NCBI RefSeq assembly: GCF_003112555.1
Contig: NZ_BEWB01000009.1
Location: 310,001-374,000 of the forward strand
Reading direction: 5' to 3'
Origin: Streptomyces coelicoflavus
GTDB taxonomy: Bacteria > Actinomycetota > Actinomycetes > Streptomycetales > Streptomycetaceae
DNA: 64,000 nt
The notes under the pieces are model-generated. The model had not been told where the DNA came from. It saw only the letters and a list, made by a program, of their open reading frames with translations, and made no database searches. Made by a program: the position numbers and the translations under genes. This document shows, one piece after another, positions 1-7,899 of this stretch. Position 1 is the first letter of the stretch. Each line of letters begins with the position of its first letter.

Positions 1-117
1 CACGGAGTCACCGTCCCGTCACGCAGACGGCCGGGCGAGGTCGGACCTCCGTACCCGGTCACGCGGTACGGCCGCTGTACGGGCCTGTTGGTCTCACCCG
101 CCGCGGGAACCGGTCGG

Positions 118-1164
118 TCACTCCGCGGCCAGTTCTTCCGTCCTGGCCAGTACTCCTTCCGCGAGTGCGCGGAACTCCCGGTAGCAGGTCTGCACGTACT
201 TCTGGGTGCTGCCGAGCGCGCCGTCGGCCGCCTTCAGGTCGAACATGGGTTTCCGCGCGTCGTGGGCGAGCGGCATGAGGCTGCGGTAGTTGCGCAACGT
301 GGCGATCCTGTGCCGGTCGTCGCTCAGTTCCTTGGGATCCTCCCCCAGCACAGCGGCCGAGTAGACCCAGGGAATGCGTTCCAACCACCGCTCGTACGCC
401 TTGACCGGCCGGTCGAGACGCATCTCGGGCTGCATGATCACGTACCCGAGCGGGCGCATCCCGGCACGCGGCGCCGAGAAACCCTTCGGCACCTGGGGCA
501 GGACGAGTTGCTGCCAGTTCCTGCGCCACTCGCGCAGCGTGGGGCCGAGGTTGCTGAGCCCTTTCAGGGAGAAGAGGTCCGCGGCGAGCGGCATGAGCAC
601 GGTGTCCGCCGCGATCAGCGCGGACCGGTTGATCGCCCCGAGGTTCGGGCCCACGTCGATCAGCACGATGTCCGCGTGGACGGCCTCGGCGGCCTGTTCC
701 ATGACGCGGTGGAACGCGGTGGTCGTACGGATCGCCGCAATGTCCCCGGCGAAGGTCTTGAACCACTCGTTGGACAGCTTGTCCTCGAAGCGGCTCAGGT
801 CCAGGCTGCCCGCCAGCAGCCACAGCCCGTCCTGCAGTTCGGCCGGCTCGACGCGGGCGACGTCTCCGGTGCCCTCCAGGATCGGCCGCACCGCGTCGGC
901 GATGGTCTGCCCGCTGCGTACGCGGCCGGTCCCGGGCAGGGCGGACGGAACGGCGCCCTGAGCGATGAGTTCGGACGGGTTCTCCCAGATCTCTTCGATC
1001 TCGGTCTCGTCCAGGCACATCGAGGTGAGGTTCGCCTGTGGGTCGAGGTCGACGGCCAGCACGGTGAGCCCGAGCCTTCGGAACATGTGCGCTAGATGGT
1101 AGGTCAGGGTTGTCTTCCCCACTCCGCCCTTGTTGTTGAACAGCGCGATCGACGTCCGGCTCAT
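118..1164 (-). CDS. ParA/Soj-like P-loop ATPase
   Basis: The product is a 348-aa MinD/ParA-superfamily ATPase. The deviant Walker A motif NNKGGVGKTT lies at about residues 10-19, followed by VDLDPQAN (Walker A') near residue 40 and VLIDVGPN (Walker B) near residue 170. I chose the ATG at 1164 because GGAGGG stands just upstream and the codon overlaps the stop of the upstream gene as ATGA. An in-frame start 27 nt further upstream would add nine residues inside that gene. The C-terminal half carries an insertion-rich region typical of larger ParA relatives. No ParB or parS-like repeat is visible nearby, so plasmid-type partition is not established. Its overlap with an AlbA_2-type regulator suggests the two act together. 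The family is clear; the cellular role is unknown. Confidence 0.85.
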   Translation of the reverse strand: MSRTSIALFNNKGGVGKTTLTYHLAHMFRRLGLTVLAVDLDPQANLTSMCLDETEIEEIWENPSELIAQGAVPSALPGTGRVRSGQTIADAVRPILEGTGDVARVEPAELQDGLWLLAGSLDLSRFEDKLSNEWFKTFAGDIAAIRTTTAFHRVMEQAAEAVHADIVLIDVGPNLGAINRSALIAADTVLMPLAADLFSLKGLSNLGPTLREWRRNWQQLVLPQVPKGFSAPRAGMRPLGYVIMQPEMRLDRPVKAYERWLERIPWVYSAAVLGEDPKELSDDRHRIATLRNYRSLMPLAHDARKPMFDLKAADGALGSTQKYVQTCYREFRALAEGVLARTEELAAE

Positions 1165-2357
1165 GATGCCCTCCGGAGGGTGACGGCCCACGAGAAGTCG
1201 TCGACCTGGAACTCGGCGGGGGGATTTCCGTTGCGTCCGAGCGCCGCCTGGATGCGGCCGATGCCACGCCCGAACCTGTTCACGTAGCCGAGCCCTTTCA
1301 TCGCGGCCGCGAGGGAGGGGTTGCGGTAGTCGGTCACGCGGTCGAAGTTGTCGTCCCTGACCTGACCGTACGGCCCTCCGGGATTGGTCACCTCGATCCG
1401 GTCGTCGAACCAGGCGATGCGCACGGGCGCGTACGAGGTCTCGTAATTGCGGTGCATCAGGGCGTTCATCGTCACTTCCCGCAGCGCCTCCAGCGGGTAG
1501 TCGGGCTGAGGGGTCTCACGGAACCCCTCCTCCACCAGTCGGGTACGGATGTTGCTGCGCAGCAGGGGCTCGAGCCGGGACGCGACTCCCACGATGTTCT
1601 GGCGCAGTTCCTGGTCGTCGGCGACGGGAGCGTCGAGGTCCACCCCCTGGTACCGGACGAACTGCACGTACGCACCGGGGATGTGGCTGCTCGGGTCGAG
1701 CCCGACGATGAGCGTCCCGAGGGTGGTGGGCCGTCCGTCCGGGGTGGTGAGGTGCAGGGAGGAGAGCTGTTGGGGCACCGGCCGTCCGTTCTCCTCGATG
1801 GCCTCGGGACCGACCATCGAGGGCAGGTAGGCCGTCCGGAACAGTTCGAGGTCCAGGTCGTCGAGGCTCGCGCGCGGCACGGGCCTCGTGTCGAAGGGCC
1901 CGTCTCCGGCCCGCCGGCGCTCGGTGAGGACGCGCTCGTCCTCACGGGTGGCCTTGCGGGTGGTCGGACCGGGCCGGACCCATACGACTCCGTCGAAGCG
2001 TACGGGCAGCGCGGCCGATGCCTCCACGTGGATGTGGACCACGGGTTTGCCCCGGTAGACCGCGGCCTGAACGGTGAAGGACGGCCGGTCCAGGATCCTG
2101 CCGTCGTCCCGGAGGTCGGTCAGGGCCAGGAGAGCGCGGTCGCTGACGTCCACGTCGTCGACCGGGGTCCCGTCGTCGGCGACGCCGATGAGGATGTCGC
2201 CTCCGCCCTTGCCGGAGAGATCGTTGGCCATAGCGCAGACGGCATTGCCGATGGCGTCGCCGCGTTTGCCCTCCCTCTTCGCGGTCCGCTTGAACTCCAG
2301 GGTCGCGCTCTCACGGGTTCCGAGGACGTCGGCCAGGTCTGCGTCGTGTGCGTTCAC
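1161..2357 (-). CDS. AlbA_2 domain regulator with C-terminal HATPase-like domain
   Basis: A 398-aa protein starting at GTG. The N-terminal third (ESATLEFKRT, then GGDILIGVADDGT) matches the Schlafen/AlbA_2 putative DNA-binding domain. The C-terminal half, with REVTMNALMHRNY near residue 290 and RIEVTNPGG, matches the GHKL-like HATPase_c_4 domain that usually follows it. Proteins of this build are annotated as ATP-dependent transcriptional regulators or helicase-like proteins, and some sit in defence loci. Its stop overlaps the start of the ParA-like ATPase (ATGA), so the two genes are translationally coupled. The length is normal for the family and no truncation is seen. The ligand and target genes are unknown. 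Confidence 0.8.
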   Translation of the reverse strand: MNAHDADLADVLGTRESATLEFKRTAKREGKRGDAIGNAVCAMANDLSGKGGGDILIGVADDGTPVDDVDVSDRALLALTDLRDDGRILDRPSFTVQAAVYRGKPVVHIHVEASAALPVRFDGVVWVRPGPTTRKATREDERVLTERRRAGDGPFDTRPVPRASLDDLDLELFRTAYLPSMVGPEAIEENGRPVPQQLSSLHLTTPDGRPTTLGTLIVGLDPSSHIPGAYVQFVRYQGVDLDAPVADDQELRQNIVGVASRLEPLLRSNIRTRLVEEGFRETPQPDYPLEALREVTMNALMHRNYETSYAPVRIAWFDDRIEVTNPGGPYGQVRDDNFDRVTDYRNPSLAAAMKGLGYVNRFGRGIGRIQAALGRNGNPPAEFQVDDFSWAVTLRRAS

Positions 2358-2474
2358 CCCGCATATTCTGCCGCTTCTCCTGGATGGCGGAGCGCTGCGT
2401 CGGATCCCTCACGCTTGAACCACCTGCCCGGACGTCCCGCTTGCTCGGCCGGAGGTGGTGACCCGACCTGGCTG

Positions 2475-3425
2475 TCACACCTCGATGCGCAGCCAGGTGT
2501 TGCCGGTGCGGAGCCAGAGGGTGCCGTCGCGGCCCTGGCCGCAGCGTCCGACGACCCGGCCGGGGACGCGCAGTGTGCGGCGGTCGGTCGCCGTCCAGGT
2601 GGTGCCGTCGAACGCGGCGCGGGTGAGTTCGACGGTCCGCCGGTTGTGGTCGCGGCGGGTCAGCACGGCCCGGTTGCCGCGCACGGCGAAGCCGTCCGGT
2701 TGGTGAACGGGGCTGGGATGGCTGGCCACTTCGCCGGTGGACGGGGTGACGCGGGTCAGGAAGGTACCCGACCGGCTGTGGGTGTACCAGACCAGCCACA
2801 CCCGGTCGCCCTCGGTCGCGGCGGTGCAGCCTTCCAGTGGGTGGGCGGGCAGCCTGTCCCCCGGAGTCCACGTCGCGCGGCCTTCGGTGTTCCAGCCGGC
2901 GAGACCGCCCCCGGACTCGGGGTGACCGCCGTAGATGCCTTCGTCCCCGTAGGCCGTCCAGATCCCTCCGTGACGGTCGGTGATCAGGGCGGGGATGTCG
3001 TCGCCGACGCAGAACTCGTTCTCGGGTGTCCCCGAAGGGGAGAACACCACGGCGTTGGGCGCCCAAGGGCCTCCGGTCTCACGGTGAGGCGTACGGCTGT
3101 TCACCAGCAGGAAGCGGGAGCCGGGCAACAGGGCGAGGTGGCTCGGCCGGATCCGGACGTTCTCCACCGTGGTACGCCGCTCCCCCCGCGCGGTGACGGT
3201 GACCAGTTCGCCCGCGAACGGGACCTTCGGCCGCCATGCGAGCCATCCCTTGCCGTAGCGGCTGCGCTCCAGGTACCGCCGGTGGACGAGCACGACCGCG
3301 AGTTCCCCGGCCGGCCCGGCGCTCCACCACAGGGCTCGATGTCCTCGGAAGGTGTCTGCGGCGGGCAGGCTCCACGCCTCGTGCACTGCGCTGTCGGAGT
3401 CGTCACTCATCCACTGACGGATCAT
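2475..3425 (-). CDS. Beta-propeller-like protein of unknown function
   Basis: A 316-aa protein with no signal peptide. It is rich in Trp, Gly and Thr, with recurring beta-strand pairs such as GGIWTAYGDEGIYGG, DRVWLVWYTHS and GTLWLRTGNTWL spaced along the chain, which looks like a beta-propeller or repeated-blade fold. I do not recognise a catalytic motif. Several start codons are possible: the ATG at 3425, or an internal ATG 15 nt later (MSDDSDSA); neither has a strong ribosome binding site. It lies 117 nt downstream of the AlbA_2-type gene, too far for obvious coupling. Codon use is normal for the window. Function is unknown. Confidence 0.65.
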   Translation of the reverse strand: MIRQWMSDDSDSAVHEAWSLPAADTFRGHRALWWSAGPAGELAVVLVHRRYLERSRYGKGWLAWRPKVPFAGELVTVTARGERRTTVENVRIRPSHLALLPGSRFLLVNSRTPHRETGGPWAPNAVVFSPSGTPENEFCVGDDIPALITDRHGGIWTAYGDEGIYGGHPESGGGLAGWNTEGRATWTPGDRLPAHPLEGCTAATEGDRVWLVWYTHSRSGTFLTRVTPSTGEVASHPSPVHQPDGFAVRGNRAVLTRRDHNRRTVELTRAAFDGTTWTATDRRTLRVPGRVVGRCGQGRDGTLWLRTGNTWLRIEV

Positions 3426-3549
3426 CAGGACGTGTCACCTCTGGGACTCCGGGGGCCTACGCCGACCGAAGATCCCGACTTTACCGGCCTCGGACGCCTC
3501 CCCGTCTGGTTGACCTGAATCCCGGTTGAGGTCCTAGCGTGCGGCGGAC

Positions 3550-4416
3550 GTGATCACCGGCCGACGGCAGGAGAAGACGACGATAATCCTCGTGACGGGT
3601 GCCACCGGAAACATCGGAAGCGCTCTGGTGCGGCAGTTGCATGGGTCCGGCGGGTCACCCGTGCGAGGCCTGACCCGTGACGCCGCACGGGCCTCGCTCC
3701 CCGACGGAGTCGAAGCCGTCGAGGGTGACCTCGTCCGGCCCGCCTCGCTGAAGCCGGCGCTGGACGGGGTGCGTTCTCTGTTCCTCGTACCGGGCATGGG
3801 CGCGGACGCGGAGGTTCTCACGACCGCCCGGCAGGCGGATGTGGAGCACGTGGTGCTCGTGTCCTCCATCACGGTGCGGACCCATCCGCACCTGCCCGGC
3901 GCCGCCGGGAACCTGGCCGTCGAGCGGCTGCTCCAGGACAGCGGGATGAGCTGGACGATCCTGCGTCCGACCCAGTTCGCGTCGAACGCCCTGTGGTGGG
4001 CGGAGTCGATCCGGGAGCACCGGTCGATCCGGGTGCCCTATGCGGACACCGGGCTCCCCGCCGTCCACCCCGCCGACATCGCGGCGGTGGCCCGGGCCGC
4101 GCTGACCGAGCCCGGTCACCACGGGCGGACGTACGCACTGACCGGACCGGAACGCATCACGCCCCGGCAGCAGGCCCGGGCGATCGGGGCGGCCCTGGGG
4201 CACGAGGTGTCCGTCGAGGAGATCAGCCGGGAAGAGGCCCACCGGCAGATGGCCCCCTTCCTAGGAGACCGGACCGCGCACGCGGTGCTCGACCTGATGG
4301 GCGGGGACGTCAACGACGAACTGCTCACGGTGCACGACTCGGTTCGACAGGTCACCGGCTCCCCCGCCCAGCCTTTCGCGCAGTGGGCTGCGGAGGAAGC
4401 CGCCGCGTTCCACTGA
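3550..4416 (+). CDS. NmrA/QOR2-type atypical short-chain dehydrogenase
   Basis: A 288-aa NAD(P)-binding Rossmann protein. VTGATGNIGS near the N-terminus is the TGxxGxxG nucleotide-binding loop. VVLVSSITV, WTILRPTQFASNAL and TYALTGPERIT are typical of the NmrA-like/NAD(P)H:quinone oxidoreductase 2 group, which lacks the classical YxxxK site. It probably binds NADP(H), either for redox sensing or quinone reduction. The first in-frame start is the GTG at 3550, but it has no good ribosome binding site. An AGGAG at 3569-3573 instead points to an ATA codon at 3583, exactly where homologues usually begin, so the true start may be non-canonical or lost by mutation. It stands alone on this strand. Confidence 0.8.
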   Translation: MITGRRQEKTTIILVTGATGNIGSALVRQLHGSGGSPVRGLTRDAARASLPDGVEAVEGDLVRPASLKPALDGVRSLFLVPGMGADAEVLTTARQADVEHVVLVSSITVRTHPHLPGAAGNLAVERLLQDSGMSWTILRPTQFASNALWWAESIREHRSIRVPYADTGLPAVHPADIAAVARAALTEPGHHGRTYALTGPERITPRQQARAIGAALGHEVSVEEISREEAHRQMAPFLGDRTAHAVLDLMGGDVNDELLTVHDSVRQVTGSPAQPFAQWAAEEAAAFH

Positions 4417-4656
4417 CGGCCCCGCGGGACGCTTTCCGCGGCACAGCATGGCCACAGCGGCTGTCCTCTCATCACTCCACGTGACCTGAGCTGCCGGCTG
4501 TGGGCGAATACGCGCCACCTCACCATGTGATCCGACACCCCCCAGAACCTCCTGAAAGCCACATGGCGACCCCCGGAGTCAGCATGCGCGCCGTGGGGTA
4601 GGTACGCCTGTACATGGCCGGACGGCGTGCGGTCGACGTAACAGGGGGTACGGACG

Positions 4657-5028
4657 ATGCGAGTACGAGTCACGGTGGAGGGCGGGGAGTCCGGGGACGC
4701 GGACGACCTGCTGAACTGGCTGCGGAAGGACCCCGCCGGGGCGGAGGCCCGGCCTCTCCTCACCGGGGGAAGTCCGGACCAAATGGGAGCCGGGGAGACC
4801 ATCCAGGCGGCCTTCGACACGGCCCTCGCCACCGGGGGGTTCGTCATCGCGGCCGCGACCTGGCTGGAGGCCCGTCGCGAACGCGGCACGGAACGACGGC
4901 GGCTGCGCATCGAGCGCGACGGGAACAGAAAAGTCGTCACCGTCGACGGCGCCGACTCGGAACAGATCGAAGAAGCCCTGCGGGCACTGCTCGACTCCGA
5001 CGAGAACCCGGAGGGCAGGGGGCAGTGA
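4657..5028 (+). CDS. EACC1-like effector-associated constant component
   Basis: A 123-aa protein. An N-terminal strand (MRVRVTVEGG) is followed by a short segment with two helices, a hydrophobic central helix (TGGFVIAAATWLEARR, residues about 60-75) and a C-terminal alpha/beta part, RRLRIERDGNRKVVTVDG. This arrangement resembles the effector-associated constant components (EACC1) that sit beside caspase, CHAT or similar effectors in predicted actinobacterial conflict systems. GGGGG lies nine bases before the ATG. Its stop overlaps the GTG of the downstream caspase gene (GTGA), so the two are almost certainly co-translated. The hydrophobic helix may drive membrane association or partner binding. 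Family assignment is from pattern memory, not a search. Confidence 0.7.
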   Translation: MRVRVTVEGGESGDADDLLNWLRKDPAGAEARPLLTGGSPDQMGAGETIQAAFDTALATGGFVIAAATWLEARRERGTERRRLRIERDGNRKVVTVDGADSEQIEEALRALLDSDENPEGRGQ

Positions 5029-6308
5029 CCCTGCCCGACATGGCCGAGAGCCGGGCGGTCCTGATCGGCAACGCCTCCGGGGTCAAGTACATGCCCGAAC
5101 TCAAGGACATCCCGGCCGTCGCGCACAACATAAGGGAGTTGCATGCCGTTCTGACCGACGGGACCGTGTGGTCTTTGCCGCCGGACAACTGCGTCACGCT
5201 GCTCCAGCCGGAGTCCGGCGAGGCCGTGAAGAGAACACTCAAGAAGGCCTCCGAGGAAGCCTCCGACACACTGCTGGTCTACTACGCCGGTCATGGTCTG
5301 CGGGCGGGCTCGGACGACTCGCTCTACCTGACTCTGCCTCACATCGAGGACTCCGACGAGGGCCTGCGCTACAACGATCTGCGCCTCCGTCTCCAGCCAC
5401 CGGTCCGTAAGGGGCGCCGCACGGTCGTCATCCTGGACTGCTGCTACGCGGACCTGGCGGGCGACGGGCAGATGGGCGGGGACGGGGGCGGTGGGGCGGA
5501 GTTCGCGAAGCAGGCGGAGATCGAGGGCATCGGGCTGTTCACGGCCGCCGCGGCCACCCGGAAGGCACTCGCCCCGGCGGGCGAGCGGCACACCGCTTTC
5601 ACCGGGGAACTACTGAATGTGCTCCGGCTGGGAGACCCCAAGGGTTCCGAGTACCTCGACCTCAACGACGTCTTCCTGGCCGTCTCCCACCGCCTGACCG
5701 AGCGCCGAAAGGCGCTGCCGCTGCTACCGGAACCCCGGCTGAGGACCAAGGCCCTCGGCTCCCGGATCGTCCTGGCCCGTAACGGCTCGTACCGTGCGCC
5801 CCGGCAACTCCCGAAACCGCCAGCGCCGGCACCCGTGCTCGCGCCTGTCCCGGCTCCGCTCCCGTTCGACGAGATCGTCACCCTGTGCCGGGCGCACAAG
5901 CTGCGGGTGCCGTCCGACCCGAACGTGACCCGGAAGATCGTCGGCAAGGTGCTGGACGAGCAGGTTCCGGCGGGGGAGGAACGACTGCTCGCCTTCTACC
6001 GCTGGCCGTGGCTCCTCAACAGCTCCCGAGCGATCGCCGTCACCACTTGGGGGGTGCGGCTCCGCGACGGCAACCGCCACCTCGCCGTCCCGTACGAGGA
6101 CCTCGGCGAGTACTCGGCGGTGAGCGAGACCTACGAGACCGCGGCCTCCCCGGACGGCGCCATCCACACCACCACCCTGACGATGTCCGGCCAGGACCGG
6201 ACCTACCAGTTCCTCGAGGCCGCGTTCCAGCGGGGGCCGAACGCCGAGACGCTGGCGGCCCTGATGAATCTGCTGAAGGAAATCGTCGCCCCGCACAACG
6301 CGCGTTAG
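5025..6308 (+). CDS. Caspase-family (C14-like) peptidase with C-terminal domain
   Basis: A 427-aa protein. The caspase fold occupies about residues 8-250. The catalytic His is in VYYAGHG (about residue 88) and the catalytic Cys in VILDCCYADL (about residue 139). GIGLFTAAAATRKAL and AFTGELLNVL are the later core strand and helix. A Pro/Ala linker near residues 268-280 leads to a C-terminal domain (DEIVTLCRAHKLRVP, then AIAVTTWGVRLRDG and VPYEDLGEYS) that reads like a small beta-rich PH-like module. The GTG at 5025 is chosen because GGAGGG lies nine bases upstream and it overlaps the EACC1 stop; an ATG at 5040 is the alternative. With the EACC1 gene it forms a likely abortive-infection or conflict effector pair. 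The substrate is unknown. Confidence 0.82.
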   Translation: MTLPDMAESRAVLIGNASGVKYMPELKDIPAVAHNIRELHAVLTDGTVWSLPPDNCVTLLQPESGEAVKRTLKKASEEASDTLLVYYAGHGLRAGSDDSLYLTLPHIEDSDEGLRYNDLRLRLQPPVRKGRRTVVILDCCYADLAGDGQMGGDGGGGAEFAKQAEIEGIGLFTAAAATRKALAPAGERHTAFTGELLNVLRLGDPKGSEYLDLNDVFLAVSHRLTERRKALPLLPEPRLRTKALGSRIVLARNGSYRAPRQLPKPPAPAPVLAPVPAPLPFDEIVTLCRAHKLRVPSDPNVTRKIVGKVLDEQVPAGEERLLAFYRWPWLLNSSRAIAVTTWGVRLRDGNRHLAVPYEDLGEYSAVSETYETAASPDGAIHTTTLTMSGQDRTYQFLEAAFQRGPNAETLAALMNLLKEIVAPHNAR

Positions 6309-6326
6309 CCGCCGCCCGCGTCGGTC

Positions 6327-6352
6327 GTCAACCTCACCGGTGCGAGGTTGAC
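6327..6352 (+). terminator. Hairpin after caspase gene
   Basis: GTCAACCTC and GAGGTTGAC form a perfect 9-bp stem with an 8-nt loop, beginning 19 nt after the caspase stop. There is no T-run, as is common for Streptomyces terminators. Confidence 0.55.
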
Positions 6353-6607
6353 CGGGTACGGCCTCGCCGACAGGCGCGCGAGCCCGCTCGCGCGGCGGGC
6401 GGGTATCGAGCCGGACCTCACCAGCCGTCGTCAACGTCCCGGACACGCGGGCGCGGAGAGGGACCGTTGGATGGCCCGCTGAACCGGTTCGCCTTGAACC
6501 GCCGCTCGCCACCTGTCGTTCACCTCCGCAGAGACGTCGTCCGTGAACGACCCGCCTTGTCACAACGGAACAGTGCGCGAAGGGATGCGGCTCTCGCCTC
6601 CCCTGGG

Positions 6608-6641
6608 CGTACGGGACTCTGTACGGCTGTTGTACGAGTAC
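6608..6641. promoter_or_regulatory. Phased GTACG repeats upstream of XRE-DUF397
   Basis: CGTACG (6608), TGTACG (6620) and TGTACG (6631) are spaced 12 and 11 bp apart, about one helical turn, and a further GTAC stands at 6638. The cluster lies about 110 nt before the GTG of the XRE gene. This is consistent with an operator or activator site, perhaps for the adjacent regulator itself. Confidence 0.4.
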
Positions 6642-6750
6642 TGAGCCGTGCCCAGGCCATCGCGGCACGCGTTGAACAAGGTCACGGCGGCCGGGTTGGG
6701 CGCCGCCGCGGGTGCGGGTGAGCGGGGTGCGGAACGGAAGGGCGTGAGGC

Positions 6751-7611
6751 GTGAGTACGGTGCGGGAGACGCGGGGCGGTCGGGCGGCGAAGGTGAAGGA
6801 GGAGGGCGGGGGTGATCTGCCGGGGGCGTGGGCGGCGTACGGGAGGCTGCTCCAGCATCTGCGCAAGCGGGCCGGGCTGAACCAGCAGCAGCTCGGGGAG
6901 GCCATCGACTACTCGCTGGAGCAGGTCGCCTCGGTCGAACAGGGGCGACGGCCGGCGAAGGCGGGGTTCACACGGGCGGCGGACCGGGTGCTGGAGGCGG
7001 GCGGGGTTCTAGAGGTGCTCCAGGACGAGGTGGACCGGGCGAAACTCCCGCGCTTCTTCCGCAACTTCGCGGTCATCGAGGCGGAGGTCGTCAGCCGGTT
7101 CTCGTACGATCCGCTGCTGGTTCCGGGGCTGTTGCAGACGGAGGGGTACGCGCGGGCAGTGTTCGCGGGGCACTGTCCACCGTTGAGCGAGGAGATCATC
7201 GACCAGCACACGGAGGCTCGGTTGAGTCGGCAGAAGTTGCTGACGCGGGTGCCGCTCGCGGAGCTGTCGTTCATCGTGAGTGAGGAGGCGTTGCGGAACC
7301 CGGTGGGCGATGAGGAAGTCATGCGCGGGCAGTGGCAACGATTGCTGGAGGTCGGTGCGTTGCGCAACGTCGAGGTTCAGGTCATGCCTGCCGCTCCGGG
7401 GTTTCATCCCGGGCTGAACGGGCCGTTCGTGGTGCTGGAGACCAGCGAGCACCATCACCTCGGGTACATCGAGTCCCAAGAGGTCGGGTGCGTCATCCGT
7501 GATCCGGCAGAGGTCAGCGCTTTCGGGTTGCGGTATGGCAAGCTGCGATCGCAGGCCCTGAATGGCGTGGAGTCTGCGCGGCTCATCGAACGGCTGGTGG
7601 GAGAGACGTGA
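6751..7611 (+). CDS. XRE-family regulator with DUF5753 domain
   Basis: A 286-aa transcriptional regulator. The helix-turn-helix spans about residues 30-85 (YGRLLQHLRKRAGLNQQQL, then YSLEQVASVEQGRR). The rest is the DUF5753 ligand-like domain, with VPGLLQTEGYARA, LSFIVSEEALRNPVG and VQVMPAAPGFHPGLNGPFVV. This is the WhiJ/AbaA-orfA type that Streptomyces carries in many copies, each paired with a DUF397 protein. Start GTG at 6751; the stop overlaps the start of the DUF397 gene as GTGA. Paralogues of such pairs affect development or antibiotic production, often with the DUF397 protein acting as antagonist. The target genes here are unknown. Confidence 0.93.
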   Translation: MSTVRETRGGRAAKVKEEGGGDLPGAWAAYGRLLQHLRKRAGLNQQQLGEAIDYSLEQVASVEQGRRPAKAGFTRAADRVLEAGGVLEVLQDEVDRAKLPRFFRNFAVIEAEVVSRFSYDPLLVPGLLQTEGYARAVFAGHCPPLSEEIIDQHTEARLSRQKLLTRVPLAELSFIVSEEALRNPVGDEEVMRGQWQRLLEVGALRNVEVQVMPAAPGFHPGLNGPFVVLETSEHHHLGYIESQEVGCVIRDPAEVSAFGLRYGKLRSQALNGVESARLIERLVGET

Positions 7612-7814
7612 GCATGGAGCAGGTGACCGAGAACATGGACGGGCTGCGCTGGTTCAAGAGCAGCTACAGCGGGTCGGGCGGCGGCGACTGCGTGGAGGTG
7701 GCCGCTGATCTCGACGCCGTGTACGTACGGGACTCCAAGGCCGCGGGCGACGGACCGGTGCTGCGGGTCGGCCGGGGCGAGTGGGCGGCGTTCGTGGCGC
7801 TCACGGCGGGATAG
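7608..7814 (+). CDS. DUF397 small protein, partner of the XRE regulator
   Basis: A 68-aa protein with the DUF397 signature WFKSSYSGSGGGDCVEVA, then VYVRDSKAAGDGPVL and a final WAAFV. The length is typical. It is coupled to the upstream XRE-DUF5753 gene by a GTGA overlap. In characterised pairs the small acidic protein counteracts the DNA-binding partner, like an antitoxin-style or anti-repressor module. A second start (ATG) lies two codons downstream. Confidence 0.93.
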   Translation: MSMEQVTENMDGLRWFKSSYSGSGGGDCVEVAADLDAVYVRDSKAAGDGPVLRVGRGEWAAFVALTAG

Positions 7815-7838
7815 CTACGACCAGGACTCCCGAGCGGA

Positions 7839-7887
7839 ACAACGGGCTGGTTCGCGTCTCTCAAGGTGACGCGTACCAGCCCGTTGT
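7839..7887. terminator. Bidirectional terminator between convergent genes
   Basis: A 20-nt arm at 7839-7858 (starts ACAACGGGCTGGT) pairs with 7868-7887 (ends ACCAGCCCGTTGT), with one mismatch and a 9-nt loop. It lies between the DUF397 stop and the convergent methylase stop, so it can serve both strands. Confidence 0.85.
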
Positions 7888-7899
7888 CATGCTGTCGAC

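Larger units (their letters stand above)
6309..6750. other. 442-bp intergenic region between caspase and XRE genes
   Basis: No convincing coding sequence. It holds a 9-bp perfect hairpin at 6327-6352 just after the caspase stop, a palindrome GAACCGGTTC at 6481-6490, a 9-bp inverted repeat (GTCGTTCAC at 6515-6523 and GTGAACGAC at 6543-6551), and a cluster of GTACG motifs at 6608-6641 ahead of the XRE regulator. The promoter of the XRE-DUF397 pair must lie here. Confidence 0.6.

Noticed and set aside
118..1164. Plasmid or chromosome partition locus
   Set aside because: No ParB or parS-like sites are seen, and the partner is an AlbA_2-type regulator.
4417..4656. Small gene between the SDR and EACC1 genes
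   Set aside because: No frame has a ribosome binding site or recognisable motif; the region looks like a promoter for the EACC1-caspase pair.
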